Shown: positions 26,231 to 35,126, numbered from the stretch's first letter. The stretch: 64,000 nt of DNA from Morganella psychrotolerans (GCF_001676155.1 NZ_LZEW01000001.1:992001-1056000); one strand, 5' to 3'. Notes: a model not told the origin generated them from the letters alone. Numbers and translations are program-made.

Positions 26231-26582
26231 CTATGATAATTTTTCTTCCAGAAATGCCTTCAGTACATTTGCCTGATTATGTTCTTTATCTTTTGCAGCA
26301 AATAGTAACGTCAGATTACCCTGCCCCGCTTTTACCACTAACGGCTGCCAGGATTCAGGTCTGTCTTCCAGTTCCTGCCGGTAACGTCGCTCAAATTCGG
26401 CGAATTGCCCCGTATTGGCATGAAACCACTTGCGCAGTTCTGTATCAGGCGCAACGCCTTTATTCCATTCATCGTAATGAAGATCTGTTTTTTTTGATCC
26501 CTCTTGGCCACAGGCGGTCAACCAGAACCCGGTAACCATCACTCTCAGTGACCTCATCATAAACCCGTTTACAGAAAATCAT
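26231..26582 (-). pseudogene. yeaO: DUF488 protein YeaO, interrupted by one base in a T8 run
   Basis: The inferred protein starts [20 protein letters not shown] and continues [11 protein letters not shown], then [12 protein letters not shown], the DUF488/YeaO pattern (function unknown). As given, the good N-terminal frame meets a stop after the T8 tract (26488-26495 on the + strand). Seven bases would join the halves. The start at 26582 has AAAGGAG upstream and overlaps the ogt stop by 4 bp. The uninterrupted frame reported from 26560 has an N-terminus unlike the family. E. coli YeaO is about 115 residues, matching the repaired size. Confidence 0.82.
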
Positions 26583-27097
26583 GCCGCCACTCCTTTGTAC
26601 TGTTTTTCATGTGCCAGCAACCAGGCTTTACGCGCAGTACCTCCCGCATAGCCGGTCAGTTCGCCATTTTTACCTGTGATACGGTGACACGGCACCAGTA
26701 TTGATACCGGATTCATTCCATTTGCCCGCCCCACCGCCCTGACAGCCTGCGGACAGGATAATATCTCCGCCAGCCCGCTGTACGTCTGTGTACTGCCGAA
26801 GGGAATACATTGTAATTGTGTCCAGACCTGCTGCTGAAAGGGCGTGCCGGGTAACACCAGCGGCACCGTAAAACACTGTAATTTACCGGAAAAATAGTTC
26901 TGTAATTGTGTTTCCAGCAGAATGAGATGCGTATTGCTCCCGTCGGTAACCGCCAGGTTCAGACGCCGGGCGACCAGTGCGAGGGTATCTTCCCGACGGT
27001 TGTCCTCAAAAAACTCCAGAAAACAAATGCCGTGCTCAGTGGCAGCCGCAGACATATCGCCCAATAGCGTATTGAATTTTGAACGAATTATCATCAT
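26579..27097 (-). CDS. ogt: Methylated-DNA--protein-cysteine methyltransferase
   Basis: A 172-residue suicide DNA-repair protein that takes the methyl group from O6-methylguanine onto its own cysteine. The catalytic motif is VPCHRITG (cysteine near residue 139), with the recognition helix [22 protein letters not shown] before it and [16 protein letters not shown] after it. It is Ogt type rather than Ada C-terminal type by length and layout. GGGGAG lies just before its two tandem ATGs. The yeaO gene overlaps its stop. Confidence 0.93.
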   Translation of the reverse strand: MMIIRSKFNTLLGDMSAAATEHGICFLEFFEDNRREDTLALVARRLNLAVTDGSNTHLILLETQLQNYFSGKLQCFTVPLVLPGTPFQQQVWTQLQCIPFGSTQTYSGLAEILSCPQAVRAVGRANGMNPVSILVPCHRITGKNGELTGYAGGTARKAWLLAHEKQYKGVAA

Positions 27098-27257
27098 GGC
27101 TCCCCATATTCACAAGCATGACCTGGTAGGTGTACTGTTTTCTTTACAAAAATGGACAATTTTTAAGCTAAAATTGATTTGATTGTGTTCAACTTCTTTT
27201 GAGCAAAAACTTGATTGAACTCACACTAATGAGTAAAGTGCATCTCAACGATACAAC

Positions 27258-27293
27258 GTGGACTGTCCACTTAACTGTATCAGTTTGTATAAT
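27258..27293 (+). promoter_or_regulatory. Promoter with an overlapping palindrome, upstream of a small ORF
   Basis: Perfect palindrome GTGGAC-T-GTCCAC (27258-27270). Its right arm GTCCAC is 17 bp upstream of a perfect TATAAT (27288-27293), the distance of a -35 element. A repressor at the palindrome would block this promoter. The next 60 bp lead to the ORF at 27355. Confidence 0.5.
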
Positions 27294-27354
27294 GAAATAA
27301 ATATCACTCACCTGAATATTAAACATTATTTTTTAAAATAATGGAGGAATTGTT

Positions 27355-27441
27355 ATGGCTAAATTAATCAAATCTACAAAAACAACTTTCGATCGTATTA
27401 CTGATGCTGTTATGACAATTTCTGTACCGCACTTCTTTTAA
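27355..27441 (+). CDS. Possible 28-residue small protein with a very strong ribosome site
   Basis: MAKLIKSTKTTFDRITDAVM continues TISVPHFF to a TAA stop. GGAGGA is 7 bp upstream, the strongest ribosome site in the window, and a TATAAT promoter is 62 bp upstream. The peptide is basic at the N-terminus and hydrophobic at the C-terminus, ending HFF. I do not recognise it. It could be a small membrane-associated protein. An ERIC element and a bidirectional terminator follow. Confidence 0.6.
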   Translation: MAKLIKSTKTTFDRITDAVMTISVPHFF

Positions 27442-27478
27442 TTAGCGATACTATTGCCGGTGCTGCCTGATACGCAAT

Positions 27479-27561
27479 TATACCCTTATTCATTCAAACC
27501 GCAGGTGCGTTGGTTACACTCAGCTAGCCGCCTTCCTGCATCTTGAATGACGTTGGGTATA
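27479..27561. repeat. ERIC element, internally deleted (83 bp)
   Basis: TATACCCTTATTCATTCAAA at the left and GAATGACGTTGGGTATA at the right. The core is deleted. Confidence 0.9.
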
Positions 27562-27578
27562 TATGTGTGTATGCAGTA

Positions 27579-27619
27579 CAAAAAAAAATCGACAGCCTGT
27601 AAGCTGTCGATTTTTTTTA
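27579..27619. terminator. Bidirectional terminator downstream of prc
   Basis: A-run, ATCGACAGC/GCTGTCGAT stem, T8 run. It serves prc on the minus strand and the small ORF on the plus strand. Confidence 0.92.
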
Positions 27620-27644
27620 TAACTTAGTCAGATAAAAAAACAGA

Positions 27645-29690
27645 TTATTGTGCGCTCTTCGTAATATCCGGTACTTTTGCTAAGTCCGCAGCAATTTTAA
27701 CGGTTTCATCAAGATAGGCATCAGGTCCTTCATAATCTTTCGGCAATGCCTCCAGATTCAGAATAGGTTTTTTACCTTCACGCGCATAACGTTCGTTAAT
27801 ACGCTTGAGCCGGGTCGCTTCCAGCTCTTTATCTTCTTTATCACGCTTGGCAAAATTGAGCGAAATAACATCCTGCGTTGCTTTATTGGCTTTATAGCGT
27901 TGCAGATCTTCATGGATATAACCAAATTCAGGATCTGTTTTCGTCCGCTCCTGATATTTCAGTGCAAGCTCAGGTACGGCTTTACTGACCACATCGACAG
28001 ACTTGTATTCCGCAGGCGTAATACTGTCCCACGGCAACGCGTTATCTTCAAAGCTTTCGCCGATATCATCATTATCAAAGCCGGTCGGCATAATAATATC
28101 CGGTGTAACGCCTTTACGCTGCGTACTACCGCCGTTGATACGGTAAAATTTCTGGATAGTGTACTGAACAGAGCCTAAATCCGGCCATTCCGGACGCAGC
28201 ATCTGGTCGTAAATCCGGCTGATCGGCCGGTGCTGCTGCACAGTGCCTTTACCGAAGGTCGGTTCACCGACAATCAGCGCACGTCCGTAATCCTGCATAG
28301 CAGCGGCAAAAATTTCAGAGGCCGAGGCACTCAGTCTGTCGACCATGACCACCAGCGGACCTTTATAGTAAATAACATCATCGGTATCCGCATCCTCACG
28401 GACACGACCATTGTTATCACGTACCTGAACCACCGGACCACTGGTAATAAACAGACCGGATAAATCCACCGCTTCTGTCAGTGCACCGCCGCCGTTACCG
28501 CGCAGGTCGATAATCACCGCATCCACTTTCTCTTTTGCCAGCTTCTGCAACTGCGTTTTGGTGTCATTGGTCAGACCGACATAAAAGCCCGGAATATTGA
28601 GAACGGCTACTTTCTGAGAACCGACCTGTTTAATGGTCATTTTAGCAGCGCGGTCTTCCAGGCGGATCTGTTCGCGGGTCAGCGTCACAATACGTGGCTT
28701 CGCACCTTTGGTGTCACCCAGTACTTCAAGGCGGACTTTACTGCCCTTCGCACCTTTGATTTGTGAAACAACATCATCCAGCCGCCAGCCGACCACATCC
28801 ACCATTGCTTTACCGGTCTGACCTACCGCGAGGATTTTATCCCCGACGGCAAGTTCTTTACTCTTGAGCGCAGGACCACCTGCAACCAGTGAGTTGATCA
28901 CGGTATAATCGTCATCCATACGCAATACCGCACCGATCCCTTCAAGGGAAAGGCTCATTTCTGAGTTAAACTGCTCTGTATTACGCGGAGAGAGGTAACT
29001 GGTATGCGGGTCGATTTCACGCGCAAACGCCGTCATGATCAACTGGAATATATCTTCACTTTTCGTCTGTGTCAGACGTTTAAGCGCATAGGTATAGCGC
29101 TTTGTGAGTGTTTCTTTAATTTCTTTGTCATCTTTGCCGGATAATTTCAGGGCCAGCCAGTCATATTTGACTTTGGCATCCCACAGATTATTCAGCTCAG
29201 CTTCTGTCTGCGGCCACGGCGATTTGCCTCTGTCCGTAGCAATAACATCGTCACCATCAAAATTCATCGGCTGCTTCAGACGGGCCAGCGCATATTCAAA
29301 CCGCTCAAAGCGGCGCTTCTGCGACAGGTTAAACAGCTCATATAACGGCTGTAATTCCCCTTTCTGAAGGTAACTGCCGACCTGCGATTTATTTTTACTG
29401 AATGCAGCCACATCAGAGGCTAAAAACACATTATGGCTGTAATCCAGTAAATTCAGGTAACGTTCAAGAATTTTTGCTGAAAACTCAGCATCTAACTGAA
29501 ACTGACGGTAATGGGAATGCAGAAACCGGGAGGTTACGCGCTCACTGACCGTCGAGTGCTCCGGAGCCTGCTGTGTATCCGGTAGCTGACTCAGTTTCAC
29601 ATCCGGCAATGCAGTTGTGCCGGTTTTGGCTATCGTGTTGCCGGTTAAACTAACTCCGATGAGCAACGCCAGGGGTAAAAATTTGTTCAT
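27645..29690 (-). CDS. prc: Tail-specific periplasmic protease Prc
   Basis: A 681-residue exported serine protease (signal peptide MNKFLPLALLIGVSLTGNTI). Order: N-terminal helical region, PDZ domain (about 240-325, LEGIGAVLRMDDDYTVINSL), and peptidase core with the Ser motif DRLSASASEIFAAAMQDYGR and the Lys motif GEPTFGKGTVQQ of the Ser-Lys dyad. It removes C-terminal tails from periplasmic proteins, matures penicillin-binding protein 3, and degrades the endopeptidase MepS with NlpI. It follows proQ by 18 bp on the same strand, as in E. coli. Length is normal for the family. Confidence 0.96.
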   Translation of the reverse strand: MNKFLPLALLIGVSLTGNTIAKTGTTALPDVKLSQLPDTQQAPEHSTVSERVTSRFLHSHYRQFQLDAEFSAKILERYLNLLDYSHNVFLASDVAAFSKNKSQVGSYLQKGELQPLYELFNLSQKRRFERFEYALARLKQPMNFDGDDVIATDRGKSPWPQTEAELNNLWDAKVKYDWLALKLSGKDDKEIKETLTKRYTYALKRLTQTKSEDIFQLIMTAFAREIDPHTSYLSPRNTEQFNSEMSLSLEGIGAVLRMDDDYTVINSLVAGGPALKSKELAVGDKILAVGQTGKAMVDVVGWRLDDVVSQIKGAKGSKVRLEVLGDTKGAKPRIVTLTREQIRLEDRAAKMTIKQVGSQKVAVLNIPGFYVGLTNDTKTQLQKLAKEKVDAVIIDLRGNGGGALTEAVDLSGLFITSGPVVQVRDNNGRVREDADTDDVIYYKGPLVVMVDRLSASASEIFAAAMQDYGRALIVGEPTFGKGTVQQHRPISRIYDQMLRPEWPDLGSVQYTIQKFYRINGGSTQRKGVTPDIIMPTGFDNDDIGESFEDNALPWDSITPAEYKSVDVVSKAVPELALKYQERTKTDPEFGYIHEDLQRYKANKATQDVISLNFAKRDKEDKELEATRLKRINERYAREGKKPILNLEALPKDYEGPDAYLDETVKIAADLAKVPDITKSAQ

Positions 29691-29708
29691 GCCTTGGTTG
29701 ACTCCGTA

Positions 29709-30404
29709 TCAGAATTTTAAGTGTTCCGCACGTACGATCATTGCCAACCCTGAAGGTAGCTGAACACGTACACCATCTTTGGTGATTTCGAGGACCTGCG
29801 CATCCATAACGCCGGATCCTACCGTCACCTTCAGCTTCTGCCCTACAGTCAGTGCCTGAATATCCGTAATCGGAATCAGTGCAGGCTGAGGTTCGGCACG
29901 GGGCACGCGTGGTTTATTACGCGGCGCACTCCGGGTCTGTGGCGGCTGAGCAGTTCCGGCATTCGGCGCTTTAGGCTGATCCGGGTTATGACGGCGGGCG
30001 CTACCGGCGGCTTTATCAGCCGTACGCGGTTTTTTCTCACCGTTCTGCTCACGTTTTTGTGCACGCTGAGCCTGAACCCGCGCTTTGGCTTCTGTTAACT
30101 GAATACGGGCATGTTCAACATGTTCCGCTTCCAGTTCGCCGCAATCGTTACCATCCAGATCAACACGTTTTGCTCCCTCTTTGACGCCATAAAGGTAACG
30201 CCAACTGGAGGTATACATCCGCAGTGCGGTACGTAACTGTGTTTTACTGATGCCGTCTTCTTCGGTGATACGACTAACAATATCGCGGAAGATGCCGATT
30301 TTCAGTGGGCGGGCTTCCCCTTCTGCTATAAAGCAGAGCGGGAAACGCTGAGCCAAAAATGAAATAATTTCTTTACTACTATTCAACTTGGGTTGATTTT
30401 CCAT
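29709..30404 (-). CDS. proQ: RNA chaperone ProQ
   Basis: A 231-residue RNA-binding protein. Residues 1-120 are the FinO domain ([40 protein letters not shown]). A basic Arg/Lys/Pro/Gln-rich linker follows, and the last ~55 residues are the Tudor-like domain ([20 protein letters not shown]). ProQ binds structured sRNAs and mRNA 3' ends. It lies between msrC and prc as in E. coli, and probably shares a message with prc. Confidence 0.95.
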   Translation of the reverse strand: MENQPKLNSSKEIISFLAQRFPLCFIAEGEARPLKIGIFRDIVSRITEEDGISKTQLRTALRMYTSSWRYLYGVKEGAKRVDLDGNDCGELEAEHVEHARIQLTEAKARVQAQRAQKREQNGEKKPRTADKAAGSARRHNPDQPKAPNAGTAQPPQTRSAPRNKPRVPRAEPQPALIPITDIQALTVGQKLKVTVGSGVMDAQVLEITKDGVRVQLPSGLAMIVRAEHLKF

Positions 30405-30499
30405 GAAGTTTCCTGATTACAACGGGGCTTTGCCAACCAGTAGGCATGAACAGGCGACATTATAATAGTGTTGCAGACAAATGCTATGCTCCTGTGAGC

Positions 30500-30997
30500 C
30501 TAACTTGCGATCATTTCACGATATTTTGGCATAACGCACGTTGCCAGATGTGCGCAGAGCGCGTCATTCAAGGCTTTAAGGCCGATTTCATCATTATTAT
30601 CAAAACGATTAAAAATCGGGCTGTCGATATCCAATACACCAATAATCAGATTATTTACACACAGAGGTAACACAATTTCTGATTTACTGGCTGAATCACA
30701 CGCGATATGGCCGGCAAAATCGTGTACATCCTGTACACGGATTACCCGGTATTCAGACACCGCCGTTCCGCAGACTCCCCGTCCGACAGGAATACGGACA
30801 CACGCCACTTTTCCCTGAAAGGGACCCAATACCAGAGTGTCACCCTGTAAAAGATAAAATCCCGCCCAGTTTACGTTATCCAGCTCGTCAAAAAGCACGG
30901 CACTGACATTAGACAGTGTCGCTATCACATCTTTTTCATCGCTGATAAGCGAGGTTAAACGGCGGGTCAAATCCTGATAAAACGCAATTTTATTCAT
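30500..30997 (-). CDS. msrC: Free methionine-(R)-sulfoxide reductase
   Basis: A 165-residue cytoplasmic GAF-domain enzyme that reduces free Met-R-sulfoxide. The three conserved cysteines are in VACVRIPVGRGVCGTA and HIACDSASKSEIVLP, followed by GVLDIDSP. The start at 30997 gives the family N-terminus MNKIAFYQDL. A three-codon extension is unlikely. The proQ gene follows on the same strand 96 bp away. Confidence 0.92.
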   Translation of the reverse strand: MNKIAFYQDLTRRLTSLISDEKDVIATLSNVSAVLFDELDNVNWAGFYLLQGDTLVLGPFQGKVACVRIPVGRGVCGTAVSEYRVIRVQDVHDFAGHIACDSASKSEIVLPLCVNNLIIGVLDIDSPIFNRFDNNDEIGLKALNDALCAHLATCVMPKYREMIAS

Positions 30998-31127
30998 GTA
31001 CCACACTATATTACGGATTAATACACCAGCTAAGATAATGGTTAATTTATATCAAATTACGGGGCGACCCTATAGGAATATTACAAATCCTTGCGTAATT
31101 AAGGAAAAAAGCAGGAAAAGTGCATTA

Positions 31128-31256
31128 TATACACTACATAATTCGGGATGCGGGCAGACGACAAGGGATGACAGACAGGAGATACGGATAAACTATGTGA
31201 CCCGGCGGGCTTTGCGCGGTCAACACCCGGGCATTCTGAAGTATGACGGACGGATA
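31128..31256. repeat. ERIC element, degenerate, first of a tandem pair
   Basis: TATACACTACATAATTCGGG left end, CTATGTGACCCGGCGGGC core, and a degenerate right end GACGGACGGATA. Its last bases form the TATA start of the next copy. The 31007-31622 gap also holds the second ERIC and sdsR, and I see no protein gene in it. Confidence 0.88.
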
Positions 31257-31382
31257 TATACTCTAAATAATTCCGGATGCATGCAGGCGACAAGCGAAGA
31301 CTGACGGGGAGCATACATCAGTATGTGACCCGGCTGGCTGAGCGCAGTCAACACCCAGGCATTCTGAAGTATGACGAGTATA
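31257..31382. repeat. ERIC element, second of a head-to-tail tandem pair
   Basis: 126 bp, TATACTCTAAATAATTCCGG to GACGAGTATA. Its final A is also the first base of the A-tract that encodes the sdsR U-tail on the other strand. Confidence 0.92.
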
Positions 31383-31480
31383 AAAAAGAGACCGGATAAA
31401 GTCCGCTATCCGGTCCAGGGAAAAAGGCTCGCAGCGAGCCATGCGCTAAAATTGCCATTGAAAATATCTTACAACCTACA
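31382..31480 (-). ncRNA. sdsR: Small regulatory RNA SdsR (RyeB)
   Basis: The minus-strand core TTTTAGCGCATGGCTC, then GAGCC, TTTTTCCCTGGACCG and a final hairpin ACCGGATA/TATCCGGT with a U tail match E. coli SdsR as I remember it, in the same order and spacing. It lies next to yebY, the E. coli position. SdsR is a stationary-phase, RpoS-controlled RNA that represses ompD, mutS and other mRNAs with Hfq. The 5' end near 31480 is inferred from the -10 element. In E. coli the antisense RNA SraC covers this locus. Its promoter is not identifiable here. Confidence 0.88.
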
Positions 31481-31486
31481 TAATTA

Positions 31487-31497
31487 AGATTAGCTGA
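31487..31497 (-). promoter_or_regulatory. SigmaS-type -10 element of sdsR
   Basis: On the minus strand GCTAATCTTAA closely fits the extended RpoS -10 (KCTAYRCTTAA, 9 of 11), 7-8 bp before the inferred start of SdsR. Confidence 0.6.
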
Positions 31498-31622
31498 TTT
31501 ATTTACATATACAATGTATTTATTTATCAAATCATTAACATGTATCTATTTTAAATAGCTTATATTTCAGTGAATTAATTAATAACCTGATATCAATCGT
31601 TAAATTTCATAACTAATACAGG

Positions 31623-31973
31623 TTATTTCTCACCGCACAGCGCCTCAGCAGCTTCAATGACAGGGGTAATATCCATCTGTTTTTCTGCATTATCCGATCG
31701 CTTTAATATAATAACGGAGAGATCTGTCACCTTTATTTTTTGCGCCTTCGCCTGCTCTGCTGCCACGTCATTGAGCGGATAAGACATCAGCGTCGACGGA
31801 TTGATGACCCACAGCGCATTGCCTTCACGGCAATTGATCATCACCTCTTCCCGGGTAAAGGGCCAGTTTTCACCAAACTGAAATTTACTGATGGTCTTCA
31901 GTGGTGCAGCCTGCGCCGCACCGACAAGTAAAAGAGGAATTAACGCCAGTGCTTTCATTATATTATGTCTCAT
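31623..31973 (-). CDS. yebY: YebY, DUF2511 periplasmic protein of the copper operon
   Basis: A 116-residue exported protein (signal peptide ending VGAAQAAP) with DUF2511 features: FQFGENWPFTREEVMINCRE and a C-terminal EAAEALCGEK, giving two cysteines. In E. coli yebY follows copD and copC (yobA-yebZ-yebY), a group linked to periplasmic copper uptake or handling. Here the gene follows copD by 26 bp. Starts at 31973 and 31958 both give a signal peptide. A GTG overlapping the copD stop has no ribosome site. Its exact function is unknown. Confidence 0.82.
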   Translation of the reverse strand: MRHNIMKALALIPLLLVGAAQAAPLKTISKFQFGENWPFTREEVMINCREGNALWVINPSTLMSYPLNDVAAEQAKAQKIKVTDLSVIILKRSDNAEKQMDITPVIEAAEALCGEK

Positions 31974-31999
31974 CTGTCTGCCGGTATGCAGCCCGCTTA

Positions 32000-32899
32000 T
32001 CACGCAGGCTGATAGGTTGCAAAAATGGCCACCATTAAAATGGCAAGTGTGCCGAGAATTATCTCAACCCAGCAATTAATCATCAACAGGCGAAAGCGCC
32101 CTGATTGTGCTATTTTCGGGACAATGATATAGCGGTTAATCACCGCCAGTACCATCATAGTCAGTACCAGGCTGATTTTCAGCCACAGCAGTGCCTGATA
32201 ATCACTGCCGCTGAAATGTGGCCAGTCCGGCAGCAGCAACACCGTACTGACAATCCCAGTCGTCAGCACCAGAAAAACCGCAACATGCCCCCAATTTGAA
32301 AACCGGATCAGTGTGGCCGTCACTTCTTTCGGTAAACCATCGGCAAGGGAAGCACGGCGCAGAAGTATCAGCAGGCAAACCAGAAACGGCCACAAGCCAC
32401 CGAACCAGTATGCCGCGCTCAACAGATGAATAACCTGTACTATCTGATGAAGCCGCCCTATCCAGCCGCTGTGGAGTACCCCGTGTCCTGTGAAGGCATG
32501 CAGTGACAACATCACGGCGGCACACAGCAGAAACAGAAAACTCTGTTTTCGCCCTGACGGCAAAAATAATCCGGCTGTCAGAATGGCAGCAAACACCAGT
32601 TGCCAGCGCCAGACCTCCCCGAATGCCGTGGAAAGCACCGCAAGGATAATATCCGGATCCCGCATATCAGCCCAGCCATCTCCCATAAGTGCGCCCTGTA
32701 ACAGCAGCCATAATACGGTTGTCAGTACAGTAAAAACCACCGCTGCGTGCACTGTATTATGTAACCGTGCACGCAACAGAACGGCGACGCGATCAGATGC
32801 CGGTAGTACCGAAAAAAGACCGCATCCGGCTGACAACATAAGAGAGACAAAATGAATGAAGCGGCTGGTGACCAGCAACGCTTCAGGTGTCAGAGTCAT
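32000..32899 (-). CDS. copD: CopD-family inner-membrane copper protein
   Basis: A 299-residue membrane protein with eight predicted helices, E. coli YebZ/CopD type. Conserved histidines occur in TSRFIHFVSLML, LSLHAFTGHGVLHSGW and IVQVIHLLSAAYWFGGLWP. It is proposed to move copper across the inner membrane with CopC. It lies 7 bp after copC and is followed by yebY, the usual set. No copper-regulator site was found nearby. Confidence 0.9.
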   Translation of the reverse strand: MTLTPEALLVTSRFIHFVSLMLSAGCGLFSVLPASDRVAVLLRARLHNTVHAAVVFTVLTTVLWLLLQGALMGDGWADMRDPDIILAVLSTAFGEVWRWQLVFAAILTAGLFLPSGRKQSFLFLLCAAVMLSLHAFTGHGVLHSGWIGRLHQIVQVIHLLSAAYWFGGLWPFLVCLLILLRRASLADGLPKEVTATLIRFSNWGHVAVFLVLTTGIVSTVLLLPDWPHFSGSDYQALLWLKISLVLTMMVLAVINRYIIVPKIAQSGRFRLLMINCWVEIILGTLAILMVAIFATYQPA

Positions 32900-32906
32900 T
32901 GCGCTG

Positions 32907-33290
32907 TTATTTCACAGTAAACTGATAGTTACCGTTGGTTTTATGACCATCAACGGAAACCACTTTCCAGTCAACATGGTACAGACCCGCAGGCAGGGTT
33001 TCCGGCAACGGCAGAATGAGCTGAGTGTCATTGTGTTCGTTCAGAGCCAGCTTACCGGTGGCAACGGCGTTATTTTGCGCATCTTTTACACTGATTTTAC
33101 TGAATTTCAGTTCGATTCCTTCGGAGAAATCCAGTGCAATATGCTCAGGTGCTTTCGCAACTGATGTATCAGCTGCCGGTTCGAGTGCTTTAATATGTGC
33201 ATGAGCCAGCGCCTGCTGGCCGGATAAACCGACAAACAGAACAACAATTGCAGAGAGTTTGCGCCATTGCGCGGTCAGGGTGGTTAACAT
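32907..33290 (-). CDS. copC: CopC/YobA periplasmic copper-binding protein
   Basis: A 127-residue exported beta-barrel. Cleavage after GQQALA would expose an N-terminal histidine (HAHIKALEP), the first ligand of the CopC Cu(II) site. The other ligands are in VDWKVVSVDGHKTNG. The methionine-rich Cu(I) loop of plasmid CopC is absent, as in chromosomal YobA. The start at 33290 has GAGG 9 bp upstream. It heads the copC-copD-yebY operon. Confidence 0.9.
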   Translation of the reverse strand: MLTTLTAQWRKLSAIVVLFVGLSGQQALAHAHIKALEPAADTSVAKAPEHIALDFSEGIELKFSKISVKDAQNNAVATGKLALNEHNDTQLILPLPETLPAGLYHVDWKVVSVDGHKTNGNYQFTVK

Positions 33291-33414
33291 AATGGTATGC
33301 CTCATTTTTTTGCAGGTGATGTAATTATGAGGAACATACTAGCGTAACCGGCAGGCTTGCGGAAATCATCAAAACAAAAAGCGTTTTTTTTGTGATCAGC
33401 GCCACAAATAAAAA

Positions 33415-33450
33415 CCACACAGTTATCAGTTAATTATGATAATTGTGTGG
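33415..33450 (-). terminator. Terminator of ftnA
   Basis: CCACACA-G-TTATCA (33415-33428) pairs with TGATAA-T-TGTGTGG (33437-33450). On the minus strand it is followed by TTTTTATTT. An ERIC remnant now separates it from the ftnA stop. Confidence 0.8.
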
Positions 33451-33451
33451 C

Positions 33452-33505
33452 TATATCCTTGATTCATTCAACCTGCAGGTTCGTTGGCTGCATCCTGAAT
33501 GATAA
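33452..33505. repeat. ERIC remnant (about 54 bp)
   Basis: TATATCCTTGATTCATTCAA, then CTGCAGGTTCGTTGGCTGCA and TCCTGAATGA. The ACGTTGGGTATA end is lost. It fills the space between the ftnA stop and its terminator. Confidence 0.8.
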
Positions 33506-33510
33506 ACAAA

Positions 33511-34017
33511 TCAGCAGGCTGATGGATCAACGGCCATACGCGCCAAATCTTTATCCAGCAGGAACAGTGATTTTCCGCTGTCACCCACCATTGCGAATTT
33601 ATCCAGAACAGATTTGAATAATTTCTCTTCTTCATGCTGCTCAGACACATACCATTGCAGGAAGTTAAAGGTGGAATAATCTTGTGACGTCAGCGCAACA
33701 TGAGCCAGTTTGTTAATTTCCTGTGTGATTAATTTTTCATGCTCCAAGGTCTGCTCAAAAATTTCACTGACAGATTTGAATTCTGACGGCGGTGCCTGAA
33801 CCGTTCCCAGCAGCGGCAGTGCGCCGGTGTCACTGAGGTAATTAAACAGGCGGTGCATATGCTCCATTTCTTCGGCAGCATGGGCTTTCAGGAACGCTGC
33901 AGCGCCTTCGTAACCTTTATCCGCGCACCATGCACTCATCTGTAAATATAAGTTTGAAGAATAGAATTCCAGATTCAGCTGGGCATTCAGTTGTTTAATC
34001 ATATCCGGTTTTAACAT
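33511..34017 (-). CDS. ftnA: Bacterial non-haem ferritin
   Basis: A 168-residue four-helix protein that forms the 24-subunit iron storage shell. Ferroxidase ligands are visible: the glutamate in [25 protein letters not shown], the helix around [14 protein letters not shown], and [16 protein letters not shown]. The start at 34017 gives the family N-terminus [13 protein letters not shown]. An ERIC remnant follows right after the stop. The 34018-34292 region upstream holds its promoter. No Fur box was clear. Confidence 0.95.
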   Translation of the reverse strand: MLKPDMIKQLNAQLNLEFYSSNLYLQMSAWCADKGYEGAAAFLKAHAAEEMEHMHRLFNYLSDTGALPLLGTVQAPPSEFKSVSEIFEQTLEHEKLITQEINKLAHVALTSQDYSTFNFLQWYVSEQHEEEKLFKSVLDKFAMVGDSGKSLFLLDKDLARMAVDPSAC

Positions 34018-34292
34018 AGCAAACTCCTGTGCGGTCGTTTATTTCATCATCTGCGGTCATTATGCACACTCCCGCAGGGAAGAAAAGCGCTATTTAATAT
34101 ATTCACAACATATTGAAAACAAAATAATTTTGTAAAGATAATCAGAATAAATCGCATTCTCTTTCTGCTGGTTCAGCCGCCGTATTATTTCAGGGTATTT
34201 TCCGGCAAAAACGTCCGCTCTTGCAGATCCGGTGCAACTCGATTAACGTTATACCCTCACCGCTATACCCTCACCAAAAACAGGAGCATATT

Positions 34293-34526
34293 GTGGGTTA
34301 TAATCTGGCAACACTCAGCCATGAAGAAATGGACAAAATTAATGTGGATCTGGCGGCATCCGGCGTGGCATTTAAAGAGCGCTATAATATGCCGGTGATT
34401 GCAGAACAGGTACAGCAGACACAACCTGAAATACTGCGTCCGTATTTTGCTGAACGCCTGGCGTTTTACCGTGCGCGGAGTGTGCACTTCTCCCGCCTGC
34501 CGTACGAGCCGAATAGTAAGCGATAA
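34293..34526 (+). CDS. holE: DNA polymerase III theta subunit
   Basis: A 77-residue partner of the proofreading subunit epsilon. The sequence [20 protein letters not shown], then [11 protein letters not shown] and [11 protein letters not shown], matches HolE closely. Translation starts at the GTG at 34293, 6-7 bp after AGGAG. The frame is open upstream to 34221, but that part lacks family similarity. A GC-rich hairpin follows the stop, then two ERIC elements in tandem. Confidence 0.93.
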   Translation: MGYNLATLSHEEMDKINVDLAASGVAFKERYNMPVIAEQVQQTQPEILRPYFAERLAFYRARSVHFSRLPYEPNSKR

Positions 34527-34549
34527 GGGCCCGCCTGAGCGCGCCCTTC

Positions 34550-34675
34550 TATACCCTTATTCATTCAAACTGCAGGTTCGTTGACTACGCTCAGCCAGCC
34601 GGGTCACATACTGATGTATGCTCCCCGTCAGTCTTCCCTTGCCGCCTTCCTGCATCCTGAATGACGTTGGGTATA
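34550..34675. repeat. ERIC element, full length, first of a tandem pair
   Basis: 126 bp, TATACCCTTATTCATTCAAA to GAATGACGTTGGGTATA, with GGGTCACATACTGATGTATG and GCTCCCC core arms. Confidence 0.93.
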
Positions 34676-34740
34676 TACTCTTATTCATTTAAACCGCAGG
34701 TTCGTTGGCTACACTACGCCCGCCGGGTCACATAGTGGAT
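34674..34740. repeat. ERIC element, truncated, second of a tandem pair
   Basis: TATACTCTTATTCATTTAAA, GCAGGTTCGTTGGCTACAC and CCGCCGGGTCACATAG are present. The second half is missing. The break lies within a few bases of the yebF stop codon, and the copy shares its first bases with the preceding ERIC. Confidence 0.85.
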
Positions 34741-34742
34741 TG

Positions 34743-35126
34743 CTACTTTGGCAGACCGTATGTCATTGTTTGTGCGGCACAATTAATATCGACAATATAA
34801 CTGAGCTGTTTTTTCGAGCCACGCACTGTCAGCGGCACACTGTAATTACCGTCTTTTTCAGTTACGTCAGCGGTATTCACCCACGCAACCGGTTTGCTGC
34901 CCAGCAGCGCTTTATCATCCTGCCAGCGGGTATAGCGGTTTTGCACAAAGTCATACTTAACCTGTGCTGCAACCTGATCTTTTGTCAGTGAATCACACGT
35001 CGGAAATGTCACCATGCGCTGATTGTCAACAACCGGTTTTACCGGTGTTTGCGCACTTACCGTAAACGCCAGCAGTATACCGGCACCTGATAATCCGATG
35101 CGGGTACACAGATTGATTACGTTCAT
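34743..35126 (-). CDS. yebF: YebF-family exported protein
   Basis: A 127-residue protein with a signal peptide (AGILLAFTVSAQ) and a small cystatin-like domain with two cysteines (VTFPTCDSLTKDQ and YIVDINCAAQTM), typical of YebF. E. coli YebF is exported to the medium via outer-membrane porins, and its cellular role is unclear. The segment YSVPLTVRGSKKQLSYIVDI is the family core. AGGAGG lies 4-5 bp before the start. The stop codon sits beside a truncated ERIC, and another ERIC lies in its promoter region. Confidence 0.85.
   Translation of the reverse strand: MNVINLCTRIGLSGAGILLAFTVSAQTPVKPVVDNQRMVTFPTCDSLTKDQVAAQVKYDFVQNRYTRWQDDKALLGSKPVAWVNTADVTEKDGNYSVPLTVRGSKKQLSYIVDINCAAQTMTYGLPK

Noticed and set aside
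30996-31304. 102-codon open frame between msrC and sdsR
   Set aside because: It is made of ERIC sequence and lacks a ribosome site.
31428-31440. Reading the GGCTCG/CGAGCC hairpin as a separate terminator
   Set aside because: It is the internal hairpin of SdsR. The real terminator is the ACCGGATA hairpin at its 3' end.
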